Part shown: piece after piece, positions 53,699-63,859 of the stretch
Position numbering within the stretch: the first letter of the stretch is position 1
Layout of the letters: each line of letters opens with the position of its first letter
Assembly: GCA_903864835.1 (NCBI GenBank)
Contig: CAIPHK010000040.1
Span: 62,001 to 126,000, forward strand
Source: an uncultured bacterium
Lineage (GTDB): Bacteria; Margulisbacteria; Marinamargulisbacteria; SXXA01
DNA: 64,000 bases
Direction: 5' to 3'
Program-made: the position numbers and the translations under genes
Notes under the pieces: generated by a model
Databases searched by the model: none
What the model saw: only the letters and a program-made list of their open reading frames with translations
Told to the model about the DNA's origin: nothing

Positions 53699-54043
53699 TT
53701 AATACCCGTCCCGAATCCCATCCCAATTACCCGTTCGTGGATAGGCATGGGGCGTGGTTCGGTTTATCTCATCATAAATAGACATCGGTGACTCATAGTC
53801 CAACGGGGAATTCGCGTGCGGGACAAACGGTTCCTCATTATCGCTCACACCCACTTCCCCACTATCCTGATCCAACAGCATGCTCGGCATCACCGGAACG
53901 TTGGGGGTGTCCGGTAAAATAAATTTCTTTGCCGGGGCCCGTTCCCCCATCGGCGGTTGCGCCGCATCACGAATCGACCACACCCCCGTCGGGGCCACCA
54001 TCATGGCGACCCCCAACAATAAAAGATACCGCGTTAATTTCAT
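53699..54043 (-). CDS. small secreted protein of unknown function
   Basis: 114 residues from the ATG at 54043; a GTG one codon earlier is possible. A signal peptide is clear (KLTRYLLLLGVAMMVAPTGVWS). The mature part is polar and proline-rich with no cysteines, ending in YPRTGNWDGIRDGY. It lies 7 bp after clpB and is probably co-transcribed with it. No family recognised. Confidence 0.6.
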   Translation of the reverse strand: MKLTRYLLLLGVAMMVAPTGVWSIRDAAQPPMGERAPAKKFILPDTPNVPVMPSMLLDQDSGEVGVSDNEEPFVPHANSPLDYESPMSIYDEINRTTPHAYPRTGNWDGIRDGY

Positions 54044-54050
54044 CACTCAA

Positions 54051-56627
54051 TCAAACAACAGGCCCCGATGTTATGGCAATGGCACCGTTCACATAATCCA
54101 CAGTAATGACCGCCCCAGTCAGGGTACCTAGCAACAACTGAGTCGCCAACGGGTTTTCGATTTTCTGCGTGATCGTCCGCTTGAGAGGTCTCGCCCCAAA
54201 TTCAGGATCAAATCCAGCCTGCCCCAAATATTCTTTTGCAGCATCGGTCACCACCAACTCATACCCGCGCTCCGCCAACCGGGCCTCCAGGTGCTTCAGT
54301 TGAACACTCACAATCTGGGTCAATTGGGCCTGGCCAAGCGAATTAAACACAACGATATCGTCGATCCGATTTAAAAATTCAGGTCTAAAATATTCTTTTA
54401 ATTTAACCATCAATTGAAGGTCTCGTTGATCGATATCCGTGGTGGTCCGGATCAGTTCGCCGCCAACGTTGGAGGTCATAATCACGATCGTGTTTCTAAA
54501 GTCGACCGTCCGCCCTTGGCTATCGGTCAACCGTCCGTCGTCCAATACTTGTAACAACACATTGGATACGTCCGGATGGGCTTTCTCAATTTCATCCAAT
54601 AGCACCACGCTGTACGGACGACGACGAACGGCCTCGGACAACTGTCCCCCTTCGTCATACCCTACGTACCCGGGAGGGGCCCCAATCAACCGGGATACGG
54701 AATGTTTTTCCATGTATTCCGACATATCAATCCGAATCATATGTTTATCACTATCGAACAGAAATTCCGCCAGGGCCTTGGCCAATTCGGTTTTTCCCAC
54801 CCCTGTCGGGCCCAAGAATAAAAAGCTACCCAAGGGCCGATTGGGGTCCGACAATCCCGACCGTGACCGCCGAATCGCGTTGGAGATCCGGACAATCGCG
54901 TCCTCTTGCCCGATGACCCGTTGGCACAACCGATCTTCGGTATAAAGCAATTTTTCCTTCTCCGTCTCAATCAGCCGAGAGACTGGAATTCCGGTCCATT
55001 TCCCGACAATTTCAGCGATATCCTCTTCGTCGACCTGTTCTTTCAACATCTTGTGGTCTTTTTGGACATCCGCCAATTTCTGCGTCAGGGTCTCGATGGT
55101 TTGCGCCAATTCAACCAAAGTCTTGAACCGAATTTCCGATACCTTTTCATAGTTACCCGACCGTTCTTCAACCTGTTCTTGGTATTTTGCATCTTCAATC
55201 TGTTGCTTGGTCGTCCGAATCGCCTGAATCGCGTCTTTTTCTGCATGCCAATGCGCCTTTAACACCCCGGATTTTTCTTTCAAATCGGCCAATTGGGCAT
55301 CCAATTTTTCAAGCGTTACTTTGGCGGAAACGTCGTCATCGCGCTTGACCGCTTGGCGCTCAATTTCCAATTGCATAATTTTGCGTTCGACTTCATCAAT
55401 TTCCTCAGGAACCGAGTCGATCTCAATCCGAAGTTTTGACGCCGCTTCGTCCATCAAGTCGATGGCTTTGTCCGGCAAAAACCGATCCGTAATGTACCGA
55501 TGGGACAGGGTGGCCGCTGCGATCAACGCATCATCTTGAATTTTGATCCCATGATGAATTTCATATTTTTCTTTTAATCCCCGCAAGATCGCAATAGTGT
55601 CCTGAACACTCGGCTCGCCCACATAGGTTTGTTGGAATCGACGTTCTAAAGCGGGATCCTTTTCGATGTATTTTCGATACTCGTCCAACGTCGTCGCCCC
55701 AATACAGCGCAACTCCCCCCGTGCCAGTGCCGGCTTTAGCATATTGGCGGCATCGACTGCACCTTCAGACCCACCGGCCCCAACGAGAGTATGCAGTTCG
55801 TCGATAAATAGAATGACATCATCTTTCCCCTGAATTTCTTTCAGAAGTCCTTTGAGTCTCTCTTCGAATTCCCCACGATATTTGGCGCCCGCGATCAACG
55901 CGCCCATATCCAACGCCAAAAGCCGTTTATTTTTTAATAGATCGGGAATGTCGCCAGACACAATCCGTTGGGCCAGGCCCTCTACAATCGCCGTCTTACC
56001 GACTCCTGGCTCCCCAATCAACACCGGATTGTTCTTGGTCCGTCGGCACAGCACCTGAATCACCCGCCGAATTTCTTCATCCCGACCAATCACCGGGTCC
56101 AGTTTCCCCTTTTGTGCCCGCTCCACGAGATCCACCGTATATTTTTTTGCGGATTGAAACTGGGCTTCGGGATCTTGGCTATCCACCGTTGCGCCACCGC
56201 GCACCTCTTTGATCGCAGCGGCAAGTTGGGCTTTGGCAATTCCTGCTTGTCGAATCAACCGGCCCACCTCGGTCTGGGTATCCACCATCGCCAGCAGCAA
56301 GTGTTCGCAACTCACATAGTGATCACCCCACTCGGTGGCGATCTTCTGCGCCGTTTGGAGGACGGTATTGGCCGATGATCCCAAATACAACTGGGTATTC
56401 CCCGTCACTTTAGGTAACCGGGCTAGCGCCGCCTTGGTATCCGCCAACAGACTATCCGGCCTCGCCCCTACTTTTTGAATCATGGGAAGAACAATGGTAT
56501 CCGGAGTCACCAATATTCCATACAGGAGATGCAAGTCCCCCAATTCCTGATGCGTAAATTCCCGCGCCACTTCCTGTGCTGCCGCCATGGCTTCTTGGGT
56601 CTTGATCGTTAATTTTTCGCTTTGCAT
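54051..56627 (-). CDS. clpB: ClpB disaggregase
   Basis: 858 residues, full length. This cytoplasmic AAA+ chaperone unfolds protein aggregates with DnaK. The Clp-N domain covers about 1-145 ([16 protein letters not shown]). The first Walker A is GEPGVGKT (205-212), the coiled-coil M-domain lies between the two ATPases, and the second Walker A is GPTGVGKT in the C-terminal half. [13 protein letters not shown] is the substrate pore loop. An AAAGGACAAC site precedes the ATG. CCCCAAAAAT upstream could be part of a heat-shock promoter, but this is weak. Confidence 0.97.
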   Translation of the reverse strand: MQSEKLTIKTQEAMAAAQEVAREFTHQELGDLHLLYGILVTPDTIVLPMIQKVGARPDSLLADTKAALARLPKVTGNTQLYLGSSANTVLQTAQKIATEWGDHYVSCEHLLLAMVDTQTEVGRLIRQAGIAKAQLAAAIKEVRGGATVDSQDPEAQFQSAKKYTVDLVERAQKGKLDPVIGRDEEIRRVIQVLCRRTKNNPVLIGEPGVGKTAIVEGLAQRIVSGDIPDLLKNKRLLALDMGALIAGAKYRGEFEERLKGLLKEIQGKDDVILFIDELHTLVGAGGSEGAVDAANMLKPALARGELRCIGATTLDEYRKYIEKDPALERRFQQTYVGEPSVQDTIAILRGLKEKYEIHHGIKIQDDALIAAATLSHRYITDRFLPDKAIDLMDEAASKLRIEIDSVPEEIDEVERKIMQLEIERQAVKRDDDVSAKVTLEKLDAQLADLKEKSGVLKAHWHAEKDAIQAIRTTKQQIEDAKYQEQVEERSGNYEKVSEIRFKTLVELAQTIETLTQKLADVQKDHKMLKEQVDEEDIAEIVGKWTGIPVSRLIETEKEKLLYTEDRLCQRVIGQEDAIVRISNAIRRSRSGLSDPNRPLGSFLFLGPTGVGKTELAKALAEFLFDSDKHMIRIDMSEYMEKHSVSRLIGAPPGYVGYDEGGQLSEAVRRRPYSVVLLDEIEKAHPDVSNVLLQVLDDGRLTDSQGRTVDFRNTIVIMTSNVGGELIRTTTDIDQRDLQLMVKLKEYFRPEFLNRIDDIVVFNSLGQAQLTQIVSVQLKHLEARLAERGYELVVTDAAKEYLGQAGFDPEFGARPLKRTITQKIENPLATQLLLGTLTGAVITVDYVNGAIAITSGPVV

Positions 56628-56772
56628 AAGGGTTGTCCTTTAAAGATACCCGCTAAATTGCCGATTCGTTCGCTATTTTTGGGGTACCTGATAAGTTGAG
56701 TGTACTCTGAAGAGCAACGCAGAACACCAGAGAACATTCGCCACTCTAAATTATTGCGCCCATTGCCAAATT

Positions 56773-57378
56773 TCAATTCCTAAAAATCGTTACAATCGTC
56801 TGTTTTACTATTTTCAGATCCGTCCATAACGATATATTTTGAATATAATTTAGGTACAACTCAATTTTTTGAGGCAAAACAATTTTGATATAGGCCGCCT
56901 CAACATCGGAATACCGATTCAATAGTATTTCTTCGTCACGAAATGCAATGGCTGCATAATCCGTAATCCCCGGTCGAACGGTCAGTATTTGGGTGTATTC
57001 AGACTGAAAACAGCTTACATACCGCAATAATTCGGGCCTGGGACCAACGAGAGCGATGTCCCCTTTCAAAACATTAAAAAGCTGCGGCAACTCATCCAAT
57101 TTAGTTCGACGTAGCCACGCCCCAATGGGTGTAATACGAGAATCTTTCCCTGCAGTAACGCCTGGACCCACCTTATCGGCATTATTTACCATCGATCTAA
57201 ATTTATAAAAATCAAATTCTTTGAAGTAGCGTCCGACCCTTTTTTGGGAATATAAAATAGGACCATCGGAACTTGCCTTGATCAATACCGCGATAATCCC
57301 AATAAGCGGAGCCAAAAAAACGAGCCCCGTTAGCGCCAGTACAAAATCTACCCACCGTTTAAAAAATAACGGATACAC
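56773..57378 (-). CDS. initiating sugar transferase, PglC/WcaJ type
   Basis: 201 residues, the small monotopic form. It transfers a sugar phosphate from a UDP-sugar to undecaprenyl phosphate, starting glycan assembly. One N-terminal re-entrant hydrophobic helix (WVDFVLALTGLVFLAPLIGI) is followed by FYKFRSM, the RTKLDELPQLFNVLKGDIALVGPRPEL signature region and RPGITDYAAI. Its start immediately follows the aminotransferase gene stop. It likely begins the second glycan of this window. Confidence 0.93.
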   Translation of the reverse strand: MYPLFFKRWVDFVLALTGLVFLAPLIGIIAVLIKASSDGPILYSQKRVGRYFKEFDFYKFRSMVNNADKVGPGVTAGKDSRITPIGAWLRRTKLDELPQLFNVLKGDIALVGPRPELLRYVSCFQSEYTQILTVRPGITDYAAIAFRDEEILLNRYSDVEAAYIKIVLPQKIELYLNYIQNISLWTDLKIVKQTIVTIFRN

Positions 57379-57379
57379 C

Positions 57380-58501
57380 CTACCTAGCCACGCTTAACAC
57401 ACAGGTCACGATCCGATCGATGTCTGTATCCGACAATCCTGGGTAAAGGGGAAGCGACAGACTTTCAAGATACCCATTATCACTCACCGGAAACTGCGCT
57501 TCTGAAAATCCGTAAGTACGTTGATAATAAGGATGCCGGTGAACGGGTATAAAATGTACCGAACTTCCAATACCGGCAAGCGTCATCGCATTAATGACCT
57601 CATCCCGATTAGCCACTCGGATAACGTAAAGGTGCCACGCCGATTCACCATACTCGGGCTCGAGCAGGGGCCTCACCACTGTACCCTCAAAGGCAGAGGA
57701 ATACTTCTGAGCGATTTGAAATCGTTCATTCCTCATCCAATCACATTTTGCCAATTGAACCAGCCCCAAGGCCGCGTTGAGGTCAGTCATGTTGTATTTG
57801 TGGCCGTTATCGACCACTTCGTAATACCAACTCCCCGGCACAGAGTACCGGTCCCACGCATCGCGACTAATCCCATGCAGCCGATTAATCTTCATCGATT
57901 TGGCCAAGTCCGGGTCAGCAGTGGTCGCCATTCCCCCTTCCCCTGTAGCTAGCGTTTTTGTGGCGTAAAACGAAAAGCAGGTGACGTCGGAAATGGTTCC
58001 AATTTTGCGTCCCCGATACGAAGTCGGAAGGCTATGCGCGGCGTCGCAAATTACTCGAATTCCATATTTTTTTGCGACGGCCATTATGGCATCCATGTCA
58101 CATGCCGCGCCTGCAAAATGGACGGGAATAATGGCTTTAGTTCGAGGTGTAATCAAGGACTCCATCTGCCGAACATCCATTAAAAAATGGTCCGGATCCA
58201 CATCGCAGAGCACCGGTATTGCATTAAAATAAGTGACCACTTCGGCCGTCGCAACAAATGTATGGGTGGGGAGAATAACCTCATCCCCAGCCGTCACCCC
58301 GATGGCCTTAAGCCCCAAGTGGAGCGCTGCAGTGGCAGAATTCATTGAAACCGAAAAATCGGCCCCTATATAGGCCCCAAATTGTTTTTCAAACTCGATC
58401 GTCTTGGGCCCCATTGTCAGCCATCCCGATCGAATTGAATCGGTAACGGCGTCAATCTCCGCCTCGCCTAAATGGGCTTTGTGAAATGGAATAGCCAGCA
58501 T
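57380..58501 (-). CDS. DegT/DnrJ/EryC1/StrS aminotransferase (sugar)
   Basis: 373 residues. A PLP-dependent enzyme making an amino sugar from a nucleotide-linked keto sugar. The substrate-binding DEVILPTHTFVATA, the aspartate of VICDAAHS and the PLP lysine in FSFYATKTLATGEGG are visible. The arrangement resembles PglE/PseC-type 4-aminotransferases. The gene one base downstream is the PglC-like transferase, so together they may make and load a UDP-amino-sugar. The dehydratase expected upstream of it is not in the window. Confidence 0.9.
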   Translation of the reverse strand: MLAIPFHKAHLGEAEIDAVTDSIRSGWLTMGPKTIEFEKQFGAYIGADFSVSMNSATAALHLGLKAIGVTAGDEVILPTHTFVATAEVVTYFNAIPVLCDVDPDHFLMDVRQMESLITPRTKAIIPVHFAGAACDMDAIMAVAKKYGIRVICDAAHSLPTSYRGRKIGTISDVTCFSFYATKTLATGEGGMATTADPDLAKSMKINRLHGISRDAWDRYSVPGSWYYEVVDNGHKYNMTDLNAALGLVQLAKCDWMRNERFQIAQKYSSAFEGTVVRPLLEPEYGESAWHLYVIRVANRDEVINAMTLAGIGSSVHFIPVHRHPYYQRTYGFSEAQFPVSDNGYLESLSLPLYPGLSDTDIDRIVTCVLSVAR

Positions 58502-58526
58502 CTATTCACGATAGCATGTAACGGTT

Positions 58527-59189
58527 TCAGTTATGAAGATGAGGCACAGTGGGTACGGTGCTCAGCGTATCAATAATCTTTTGAAGATCGTCATCGCCAT
58601 GAATCAGGGACCCTCCGCCCAGCGCCGAAAGAAATGCCATATCAGCGGGCTCGTTCCCGACACCGATACTATTTCTTAGAATTTCAATATCAAATCTTGC
58701 GATAATTTCGACTTTTTTTTGAATACCACGCACCACCTTCGACACAGCCCGCCGGTTTGAGGAATTCCCGATGCAGGTGGTCGTACATATCGATTCAGAA
58801 ATGCCCAATTCTCTTCCAATTGGATGCACCAAAATATCAAAATTTGCACTCAAAAGGACTGGAGTATACCCATTGTCTTTAAGCGCGTGAACTAAACCCT
58901 TCGCAGGTCTTCGTAGGCGGAAGGGAAGGTCTTCGAGCACCCATTTCTGGATCAGCACATCTAAATTATGGGGCGAAATGCCCTTCAGGCACCAGCAAAA
59001 AATTGTGTCGGCATATCGTTGCGGAGAGATCAGTTTCAGTTTAAACACAACATAGGGTATGCATGCCATACTGAAGCGCAGTCTTCCCCGGATTAACCAA
59101 AATAGTAAGAAGCTTAAAAAGGTATCCCGGGTCGTCAGAGTGCCATCAAGATCCAGGAATGCAAATCTTGACGAGGAGTAAACCGTCAC
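58527..59189 (-). CDS. HAD-family hydrolase (SerB-like subfamily IB)
   Basis: 220 residues. Motif I is FLDLDGTLT, with the nucleophile and general acid aspartates. Motif II is VLLSANFD, and the metal-binding motif IV is reduced to GVGNEPADMAF instead of GDSxxD. The cap region contains hydrophobic text (FLLFWLIRGRLRFSM), which could associate with membrane. It probably removes a phosphate from a sugar or lipid intermediate. It overlaps the ATP-grasp gene by 4 bp. Confidence 0.83.
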   Translation of the reverse strand: MTVYSSSRFAFLDLDGTLTTRDTFLSFLLFWLIRGRLRFSMACIPYVVFKLKLISPQRYADTIFCWCLKGISPHNLDVLIQKWVLEDLPFRLRRPAKGLVHALKDNGYTPVLLSANFDILVHPIGRELGISESICTTTCIGNSSNRRAVSKVVRGIQKKVEIIARFDIEILRNSIGVGNEPADMAFLSALGGGSLIHGDDDLQKIIDTLSTVPTVPHLHN

Positions 59190-60424
59190 AGAACGTCGAT
59201 ATTAAAAAATACAGGCTCATCAGAATTAACACCACCCGAAGTGATCATTTTTTTAAGGTAATATAGGCCTTCCCCCAACAATGCGAATGGATCCTCCCAC
59301 GAGAAATCATCATAGAAGTCACAGCGCATAGTAAATGGATTAAACCTTGATTTCCGATTGAGGCCGGCAATAACCAATCGAATACCTGCACCCAATATCC
59401 ACCCCACCTTGACACCCACACGATACTCCAGCACGGGAGAGGGAGTTTTTCCCTCGATCAACTGACATAGCAAATAAGGGAAGTCGACCCCGGAATAATA
59501 GGGCAACGCTAAGGAGCCCCAAAACCGAGGATTAATCTCGATAAACCAAACCTGGCCTGTATCCGGATTGACCTTAAATTCAACCATCGCCACCCCCTGC
59601 CATTGGAGGTGGCGGAGCAATCGAATCGCATGTTCTTCAATCAGCGGCAGTTTGGCACTTTGGCGATAAATACTGGTACCCCCTGACACTAACTTCTCCG
59701 CCAGTCTTTCGTGGGTAAATTGAGCAATTAATTGTCCCGACTCCGAAAAAAGACAAGAAACTCCGTACCCGATTCCATCGACATATTCTTGTAAAATCCA
59801 GTGTCGAATGGAACCTAAAAAGGGAGCCAGCTCATCACTGGAATTGAGGTAAAATACGCCGCTTGCACCATTGGACTGAGTCAGCTTTAGGACAACCGGC
59901 TTCGGGGTGGCGTTAAAAAAATCAAACGCCTCTTCATGGGTCAGCGGAAAACAAGACCGAGGAGTAGGAACACCGATTGACTCCGCAATGGCACCCGATG
60001 AATTTTTTTTGTGGGCGACTTTTAGTATCGATAGCGACGGACATAATATCTTGATTCCATTGTCATTCAGCCTCGTCTTGTAGGCAGAAGCGACAAACGA
60101 TTCCTCGTGGCTTGGGATCCAAATTGAGATATCGTTGGTTTTACAAATAGCAATAATATGGTCGATATACCGATCCGGATTTTTGGCAAATGAGGAAATG
60201 ATCAGGTTCTTATAGGTATACCGAGACAACCGATTAATGGTCATCCATGCCGTCGACACAACGAAAGTTTGGTAACCCTGGTTGTGCAGGCTCTTGTTGA
60301 TGATATAACTCATCCGATTCCATCCATAGGTGATTAACACTCGTTTTTTTGATGAGGGGACGGTTGGGTCATTGGGTTGCGACGATGGAATTTTCATATG
60401 AGCAGATAGTTTGTGACACTCCAT
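59186..60424 (-). CDS. ATP-grasp ligase of unknown substrate
   Basis: 412 residues. Carbamoyl-phosphate-synthetase-like ATP-grasp fold. The N-terminal domain has RVLITYGWNRMSYII, PVVLKLTQSNGASGVFY forms the flexible ATP loop, ILQEYVDGIGYGVSCL follows, and the metal-binding acidic residues are in MVEFKVNPDTGQVWFIEINPRFWGS. Such enzymes make amide bonds on sugars or amino acids. In this locus it may attach an amino acid or acid to an amino sugar. The start overlaps the aminotransferase stop (TAATG). Confidence 0.85.
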   Translation of the reverse strand: MECHKLSAHMKIPSSQPNDPTVPSSKKRVLITYGWNRMSYIINKSLHNQGYQTFVVSTAWMTINRLSRYTYKNLIISSFAKNPDRYIDHIIAICKTNDISIWIPSHEESFVASAYKTRLNDNGIKILCPSLSILKVAHKKNSSGAIAESIGVPTPRSCFPLTHEEAFDFFNATPKPVVLKLTQSNGASGVFYLNSSDELAPFLGSIRHWILQEYVDGIGYGVSCLFSESGQLIAQFTHERLAEKLVSGGTSIYRQSAKLPLIEEHAIRLLRHLQWQGVAMVEFKVNPDTGQVWFIEINPRFWGSLALPYYSGVDFPYLLCQLIEGKTPSPVLEYRVGVKVGWILGAGIRLVIAGLNRKSRFNPFTMRCDFYDDFSWEDPFALLGEGLYYLKKMITSGGVNSDEPVFFNIDVL

Positions 60425-61560
60425 TATATCAAAAAGTTCCCGATTCTCCTTAGAAAATCAATTACTTTTTGAATATCGTCATGAACGGGGATCCCACACG
60501 TGACCTCGGCTAAGTAAGCAGCGTTGGGATACTGCGTCCGATCAAATTTCCAGGCGGATAGGTCACCTTGAACGGGATGCAGTGGCGACGTAAACCAGTC
60601 GATTATTCTAATTTTTGATTTTTCCGCTTCCGCAAAAAACGCCGCGCGATCCGATGTCCGAACCGGATACAACAAAAATCCATGGTCGGAGAGTACCGAA
60701 TCGGGCACGGTAGTCTTCTTCATTTCTTTGAGACACGCATGAATCTGTAGGGCATGGACGCGTCGATTGGCATGCAACTTAGGGAAGCTTTTTAACGCCC
60801 TCATGCCTTCTTTTATTTGAACCGGCCCCATTGACTGCAAAAAATGGGGGGCCATCGTGACACTCGTTAACTCGTCCCCCTGAGATGAACCGGTAACGAT
60901 ATTAAATCTGCTTAGCACCCGGTAGATTTTTCGCAGTAGCCAATACGTCCGGTCATTTAAAAGCCAGCGCTTTACCGCAAGTTGGCAGGCCAATTCGAGT
61001 TGCTGCTTATAGGAAGGCAGATCCACGGTCATTTCATCGATACCGACCACTAACGCCTCGCGATTGAGTTGCAAATAGCCCCCCAGGCCGGTAGAAAAGG
61101 GTTTATTCCATTGGCTGGAAAAAAAACTGGCATCACAAAAACTCCCGTTGGGTTGGCCTTGGTAAGTTCCCCCAAATCCATGGGTACAATCTTCGATGGT
61201 TACGATCCCATATTTTTTTCCCAATGCGGCAATTTTGTCGACATCCCAGGATAATCCATACGTATTTTGGCAGATTATCGCCTTGGTCTTTGGTGTAATT
61301 GCTGCTTGAAGATCGTCGGCATTACAGCAAAACGTATCGGGATTTACATCGACATAGATGGGGATTGCACCCGTATACAAGATGGCATTGGGGACAACAA
61401 CGCAGGTATATGCGGGCAAAATGACGTCATCTCCCGGCCCCACACCCACGGATTTTAACAACGCATACAGGGCACCCCGTCCTTTCCAGAATAGCCGCAG
61501 GTTTTTGGATGACCCGGTAAATTGAGAAAGTTGATGACTAAATTGTGTGGTTAGTTCCAC
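60424..61560 (-). CDS. DegT/DnrJ/EryC1/StrS-like aminotransferase (second copy, divergent)
   Basis: 378 residues. Same fold as the aminotransferase at 57380 but a different branch: DVILPAYTCVVVPNAIL, DCTHGFGGTYQG and the PLP lysine in SSQWNKPFSTGLGGY. The C-terminal half is unlike the other copy. The lysine is present, so activity is expected. It may act on an acyl or amino acid substrate that the neighbouring ATP-grasp enzyme uses. It overlaps the acyltransferase gene by 10 bp. Confidence 0.87.
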   Translation of the reverse strand: MELTTQFSHQLSQFTGSSKNLRLFWKGRGALYALLKSVGVGPGDDVILPAYTCVVVPNAILYTGAIPIYVDVNPDTFCCNADDLQAAITPKTKAIICQNTYGLSWDVDKIAALGKKYGIVTIEDCTHGFGGTYQGQPNGSFCDASFFSSQWNKPFSTGLGGYLQLNREALVVGIDEMTVDLPSYKQQLELACQLAVKRWLLNDRTYWLLRKIYRVLSRFNIVTGSSQGDELTSVTMAPHFLQSMGPVQIKEGMRALKSFPKLHANRRVHALQIHACLKEMKKTTVPDSVLSDHGFLLYPVRTSDRAAFFAEAEKSKIRIIDWFTSPLHPVQGDLSAWKFDRTQYPNAAYLAEVTCGIPVHDDIQKVIDFLRRIGNFLI

Positions 61561-62423
61561 GGTTGCGCCATGCCATCAAAGAGAGTTGCCAATCCGGCGA
61601 CCTTCCCGCTCGAGAGCTTAAAGATATCCCGAACTTTTAAAACTATCGGTCGAAAAAATAGAAGCACTTTATTTGGAGAAAATGTCATTAAAATTGCCTT
61701 TTTTTCAAATCCAAATTTGGAAACCAAATATTCCTGAAATTCAGTCGGATGATAAATTCGCTTAAACCCGGCGTTGATCGTGTATCCCTGACAGAGGTAC
61801 GCATTGGACATCACGTACACCAGGGCATAGGAACTTTGCTTATCCAGGTAAAGGGGGCATAAATCAATTTGGTGAAAATAACACTGGGTATCGGGCAAAA
61901 TATAGTTAATGCTAAACCCGGCCATTTTCCCTTCAAAAAACACGCCCCAGAGATGAACCTCGTCCGGAAAATTTACATATACTTGAAGGGTATTTAAAAA
62001 GTCTTTCTTGGAAAAGGAAGTCTTTCTTTTGCGAGAACAGCGTGCAGCCACCGATAGCCCATCTCTCGACAAAAAGTCGGAAACAGATAGTTTTTCGACG
62101 GTGCAGTGCGTAAGCCCTTTTCGAATGTCATACCGTTTTTTAGCGGGTATTTTTTCCAGATCGATGGGTTCAGCGCGGTGTAAATAATACCAATTCCCCC
62201 CAGATGGCGGGGCGGCGTTAAATTCAATCACCCCCAAGGTACCTAACGACTGCCGGACGGAGTGGCAGTCCGACTCCGTCAAGGTACTCGGTACCAACGG
62301 GTTAAAACATGCGGCCATGGCCAGCGGGCCGTGTTTGAAAAAGAGCTGGCGAATAGCAATGACATTTGGAATGTTTAAATCATCATAAAATTGATGAAAT
62401 CGATCAACGTTGTCGGTGGCCAT
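61551..62423 (-). CDS. GNAT/FemAB-like N-acyltransferase
   Basis: 290 residues. The C-terminal part has the look of a GNAT fold: HLWGVFFEGKMAGFSINY, a following beta-strand pair and NAYLCQGYTINAGFKR. The N-terminal half resembles the duplicated half of FemAB-like enzymes (KKRYDIRKGL). It would acylate an amino sugar made by the neighbouring aminotransferases. It is the first gene of the minus-strand group and is divergent from the flippase gene, with 128 bp between their starts. No signal peptide. Confidence 0.65.
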   Translation of the reverse strand: MATDNVDRFHQFYDDLNIPNVIAIRQLFFKHGPLAMAACFNPLVPSTLTESDCHSVRQSLGTLGVIEFNAAPPSGGNWYYLHRAEPIDLEKIPAKKRYDIRKGLTHCTVEKLSVSDFLSRDGLSVAARCSRKRKTSFSKKDFLNTLQVYVNFPDEVHLWGVFFEGKMAGFSINYILPDTQCYFHQIDLCPLYLDKQSSYALVYVMSNAYLCQGYTINAGFKRIYHPTEFQEYLVSKFGFEKKAILMTFSPNKVLLFFRPIVLKVRDIFKLSSGKVAGLATLFDGMAQPWN

Positions 62424-62551
62424 AATACGTACTTGTTCCCTCGACTCTGTGCGTTGTTAAGGATAGGCATCCTACAGAACACATTGGAGGTAAACAATAT
62501 TTTCGAGTACTATCCCCCACCTGCGTACTACTTACGATAGCAAACCCGTCC

Positions 62552-63859
62552 ATGAAAAAAAAAATACTCCACTCAATTAAACAATCCAATACGCTACTCC
62601 AAATTTACGGCTACAAATTTGCCTATACGGTCTTTTATTTTTTGTTTCAATTTTTCGTCGTCAAAATGATGAGCAAGGCCGAGTTTGGACATTTTTCATT
62701 TTATACGTCGGTTGTTGTATATTTTGGGTCGTTCTCTTTGTTGGGAGCGATCGTGTATTACCGTCGCCAAATTGCAAAAGGGAAAACGCTCGCGGGATCA
62801 TATCTTTTAATCCCCCTTGTCAATTTTTTTGTCGGGCTTGGAGTTGTTTTTTTTACGGTTCCAAAATCTCCTCGAATTTGGGGGGAATTGGTAGTTATTT
62901 TGTCGGTCTCCGTGATTGTGAGCATCATTACCACCATCTGCAATGCGTTAGAGCAGTATACAGAGCAATATAAAATGATTGTTTGGATGTCGATATGGAA
63001 CCTGGCTTGCCTGGTTTTTCTTCTGCTTGGCCATCAGTTTTCGGTGGAATTTTTGCTCCGCCTTTGGGCAATCAATGCACTATGCATTCTGCCCGTATTG
63101 TTTATTCGATACCGTAAAGTGATCTCCCAACTTAAAATAGAGTGGGATGGATGGCGCTATTTTTTCCCGTCCTACCTCAGTTTAATTTTTTTATACTTGG
63201 TGGTATTCCCGTTTGAATTTTTCCGGTATTTTGATAAATGGCTAATTAAGACTACTTTTTCGGCTGACTTTTTAGGAAGCTATGCCTTTAACATATTGAT
63301 TGTGACCTCATTTGTGTCGTTGTTTATTCGTCCACTCGAAGGCATTTTGGCCACCGAATTAGCGAAGGTCCAATTGGGGTCGATCACCAAACTATCCAAA
63401 ATCATCAGCCGTCATTACCTCAAAATTACGGTATTGTACGCGGGTCTACTTTTTTATATCCCCTTGTCTAATGTCATCTTAAAAGTGGGGGGCCTGACCC
63501 AATACATGAGCACTGTTCACATCTTTTTATTTATCTATGCCTTCTATATTTTGTATTCGTTTGGAGCGCCACTGTTAATGCTCCTCAACTATAACGGTAC
63601 AAAAAAACATCTCAGTCTCTTTTTTGTCACCAATGCCATTTTGTTTGTGGGGGTCTTTTTAGGAACGCGATTTTTCTTACGGCCAACCGCATTCTTGGGG
63701 CTCTTTTTGGCGTATCAGGTGGGGAATGTTCTCACGTTAGTGCGCTTGGTCCCCAACGGATCACGGATATTTGGGGTGTCGATGCAGCTGGTTTTCCGCC
63801 GACTAAAGAACACCATCTGGATTTTTGACAGGAAGTTGCTTCATATAAAACCCCAATAA
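62552..63859 (+). CDS. Wzx-like polysaccharide flippase (second copy)
   Basis: 435 residues with about twelve membrane segments. KFAYTVFYFLFQFFVVKMMSK and AEFGHFSFYTSVVVYF are typical of polysaccharide biosynthesis export proteins. It differs strongly from the flippase at 4217, so it is not a recent duplicate and probably exports a different glycan. It is divergent from the acyltransferase and overlaps, tail to tail, the glycosyltransferase fragment at the window end by 57 bp. Confidence 0.87.
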   Translation: MKKKILHSIKQSNTLLQIYGYKFAYTVFYFLFQFFVVKMMSKAEFGHFSFYTSVVVYFGSFSLLGAIVYYRRQIAKGKTLAGSYLLIPLVNFFVGLGVVFFTVPKSPRIWGELVVILSVSVIVSIITTICNALEQYTEQYKMIVWMSIWNLACLVFLLLGHQFSVEFLLRLWAINALCILPVLFIRYRKVISQLKIEWDGWRYFFPSYLSLIFLYLVVFPFEFFRYFDKWLIKTTFSADFLGSYAFNILIVTSFVSLFIRPLEGILATELAKVQLGSITKLSKIISRHYLKITVLYAGLLFYIPLSNVILKVGGLTQYMSTVHIFLFIYAFYILYSFGAPLLMLLNYNGTKKHLSLFFVTNAILFVGVFLGTRFFLRPTAFLGLFLAYQVGNVLTLVRLVPNGSRIFGVSMQLVFRRLKNTIWIFDRKLLHIKPQ

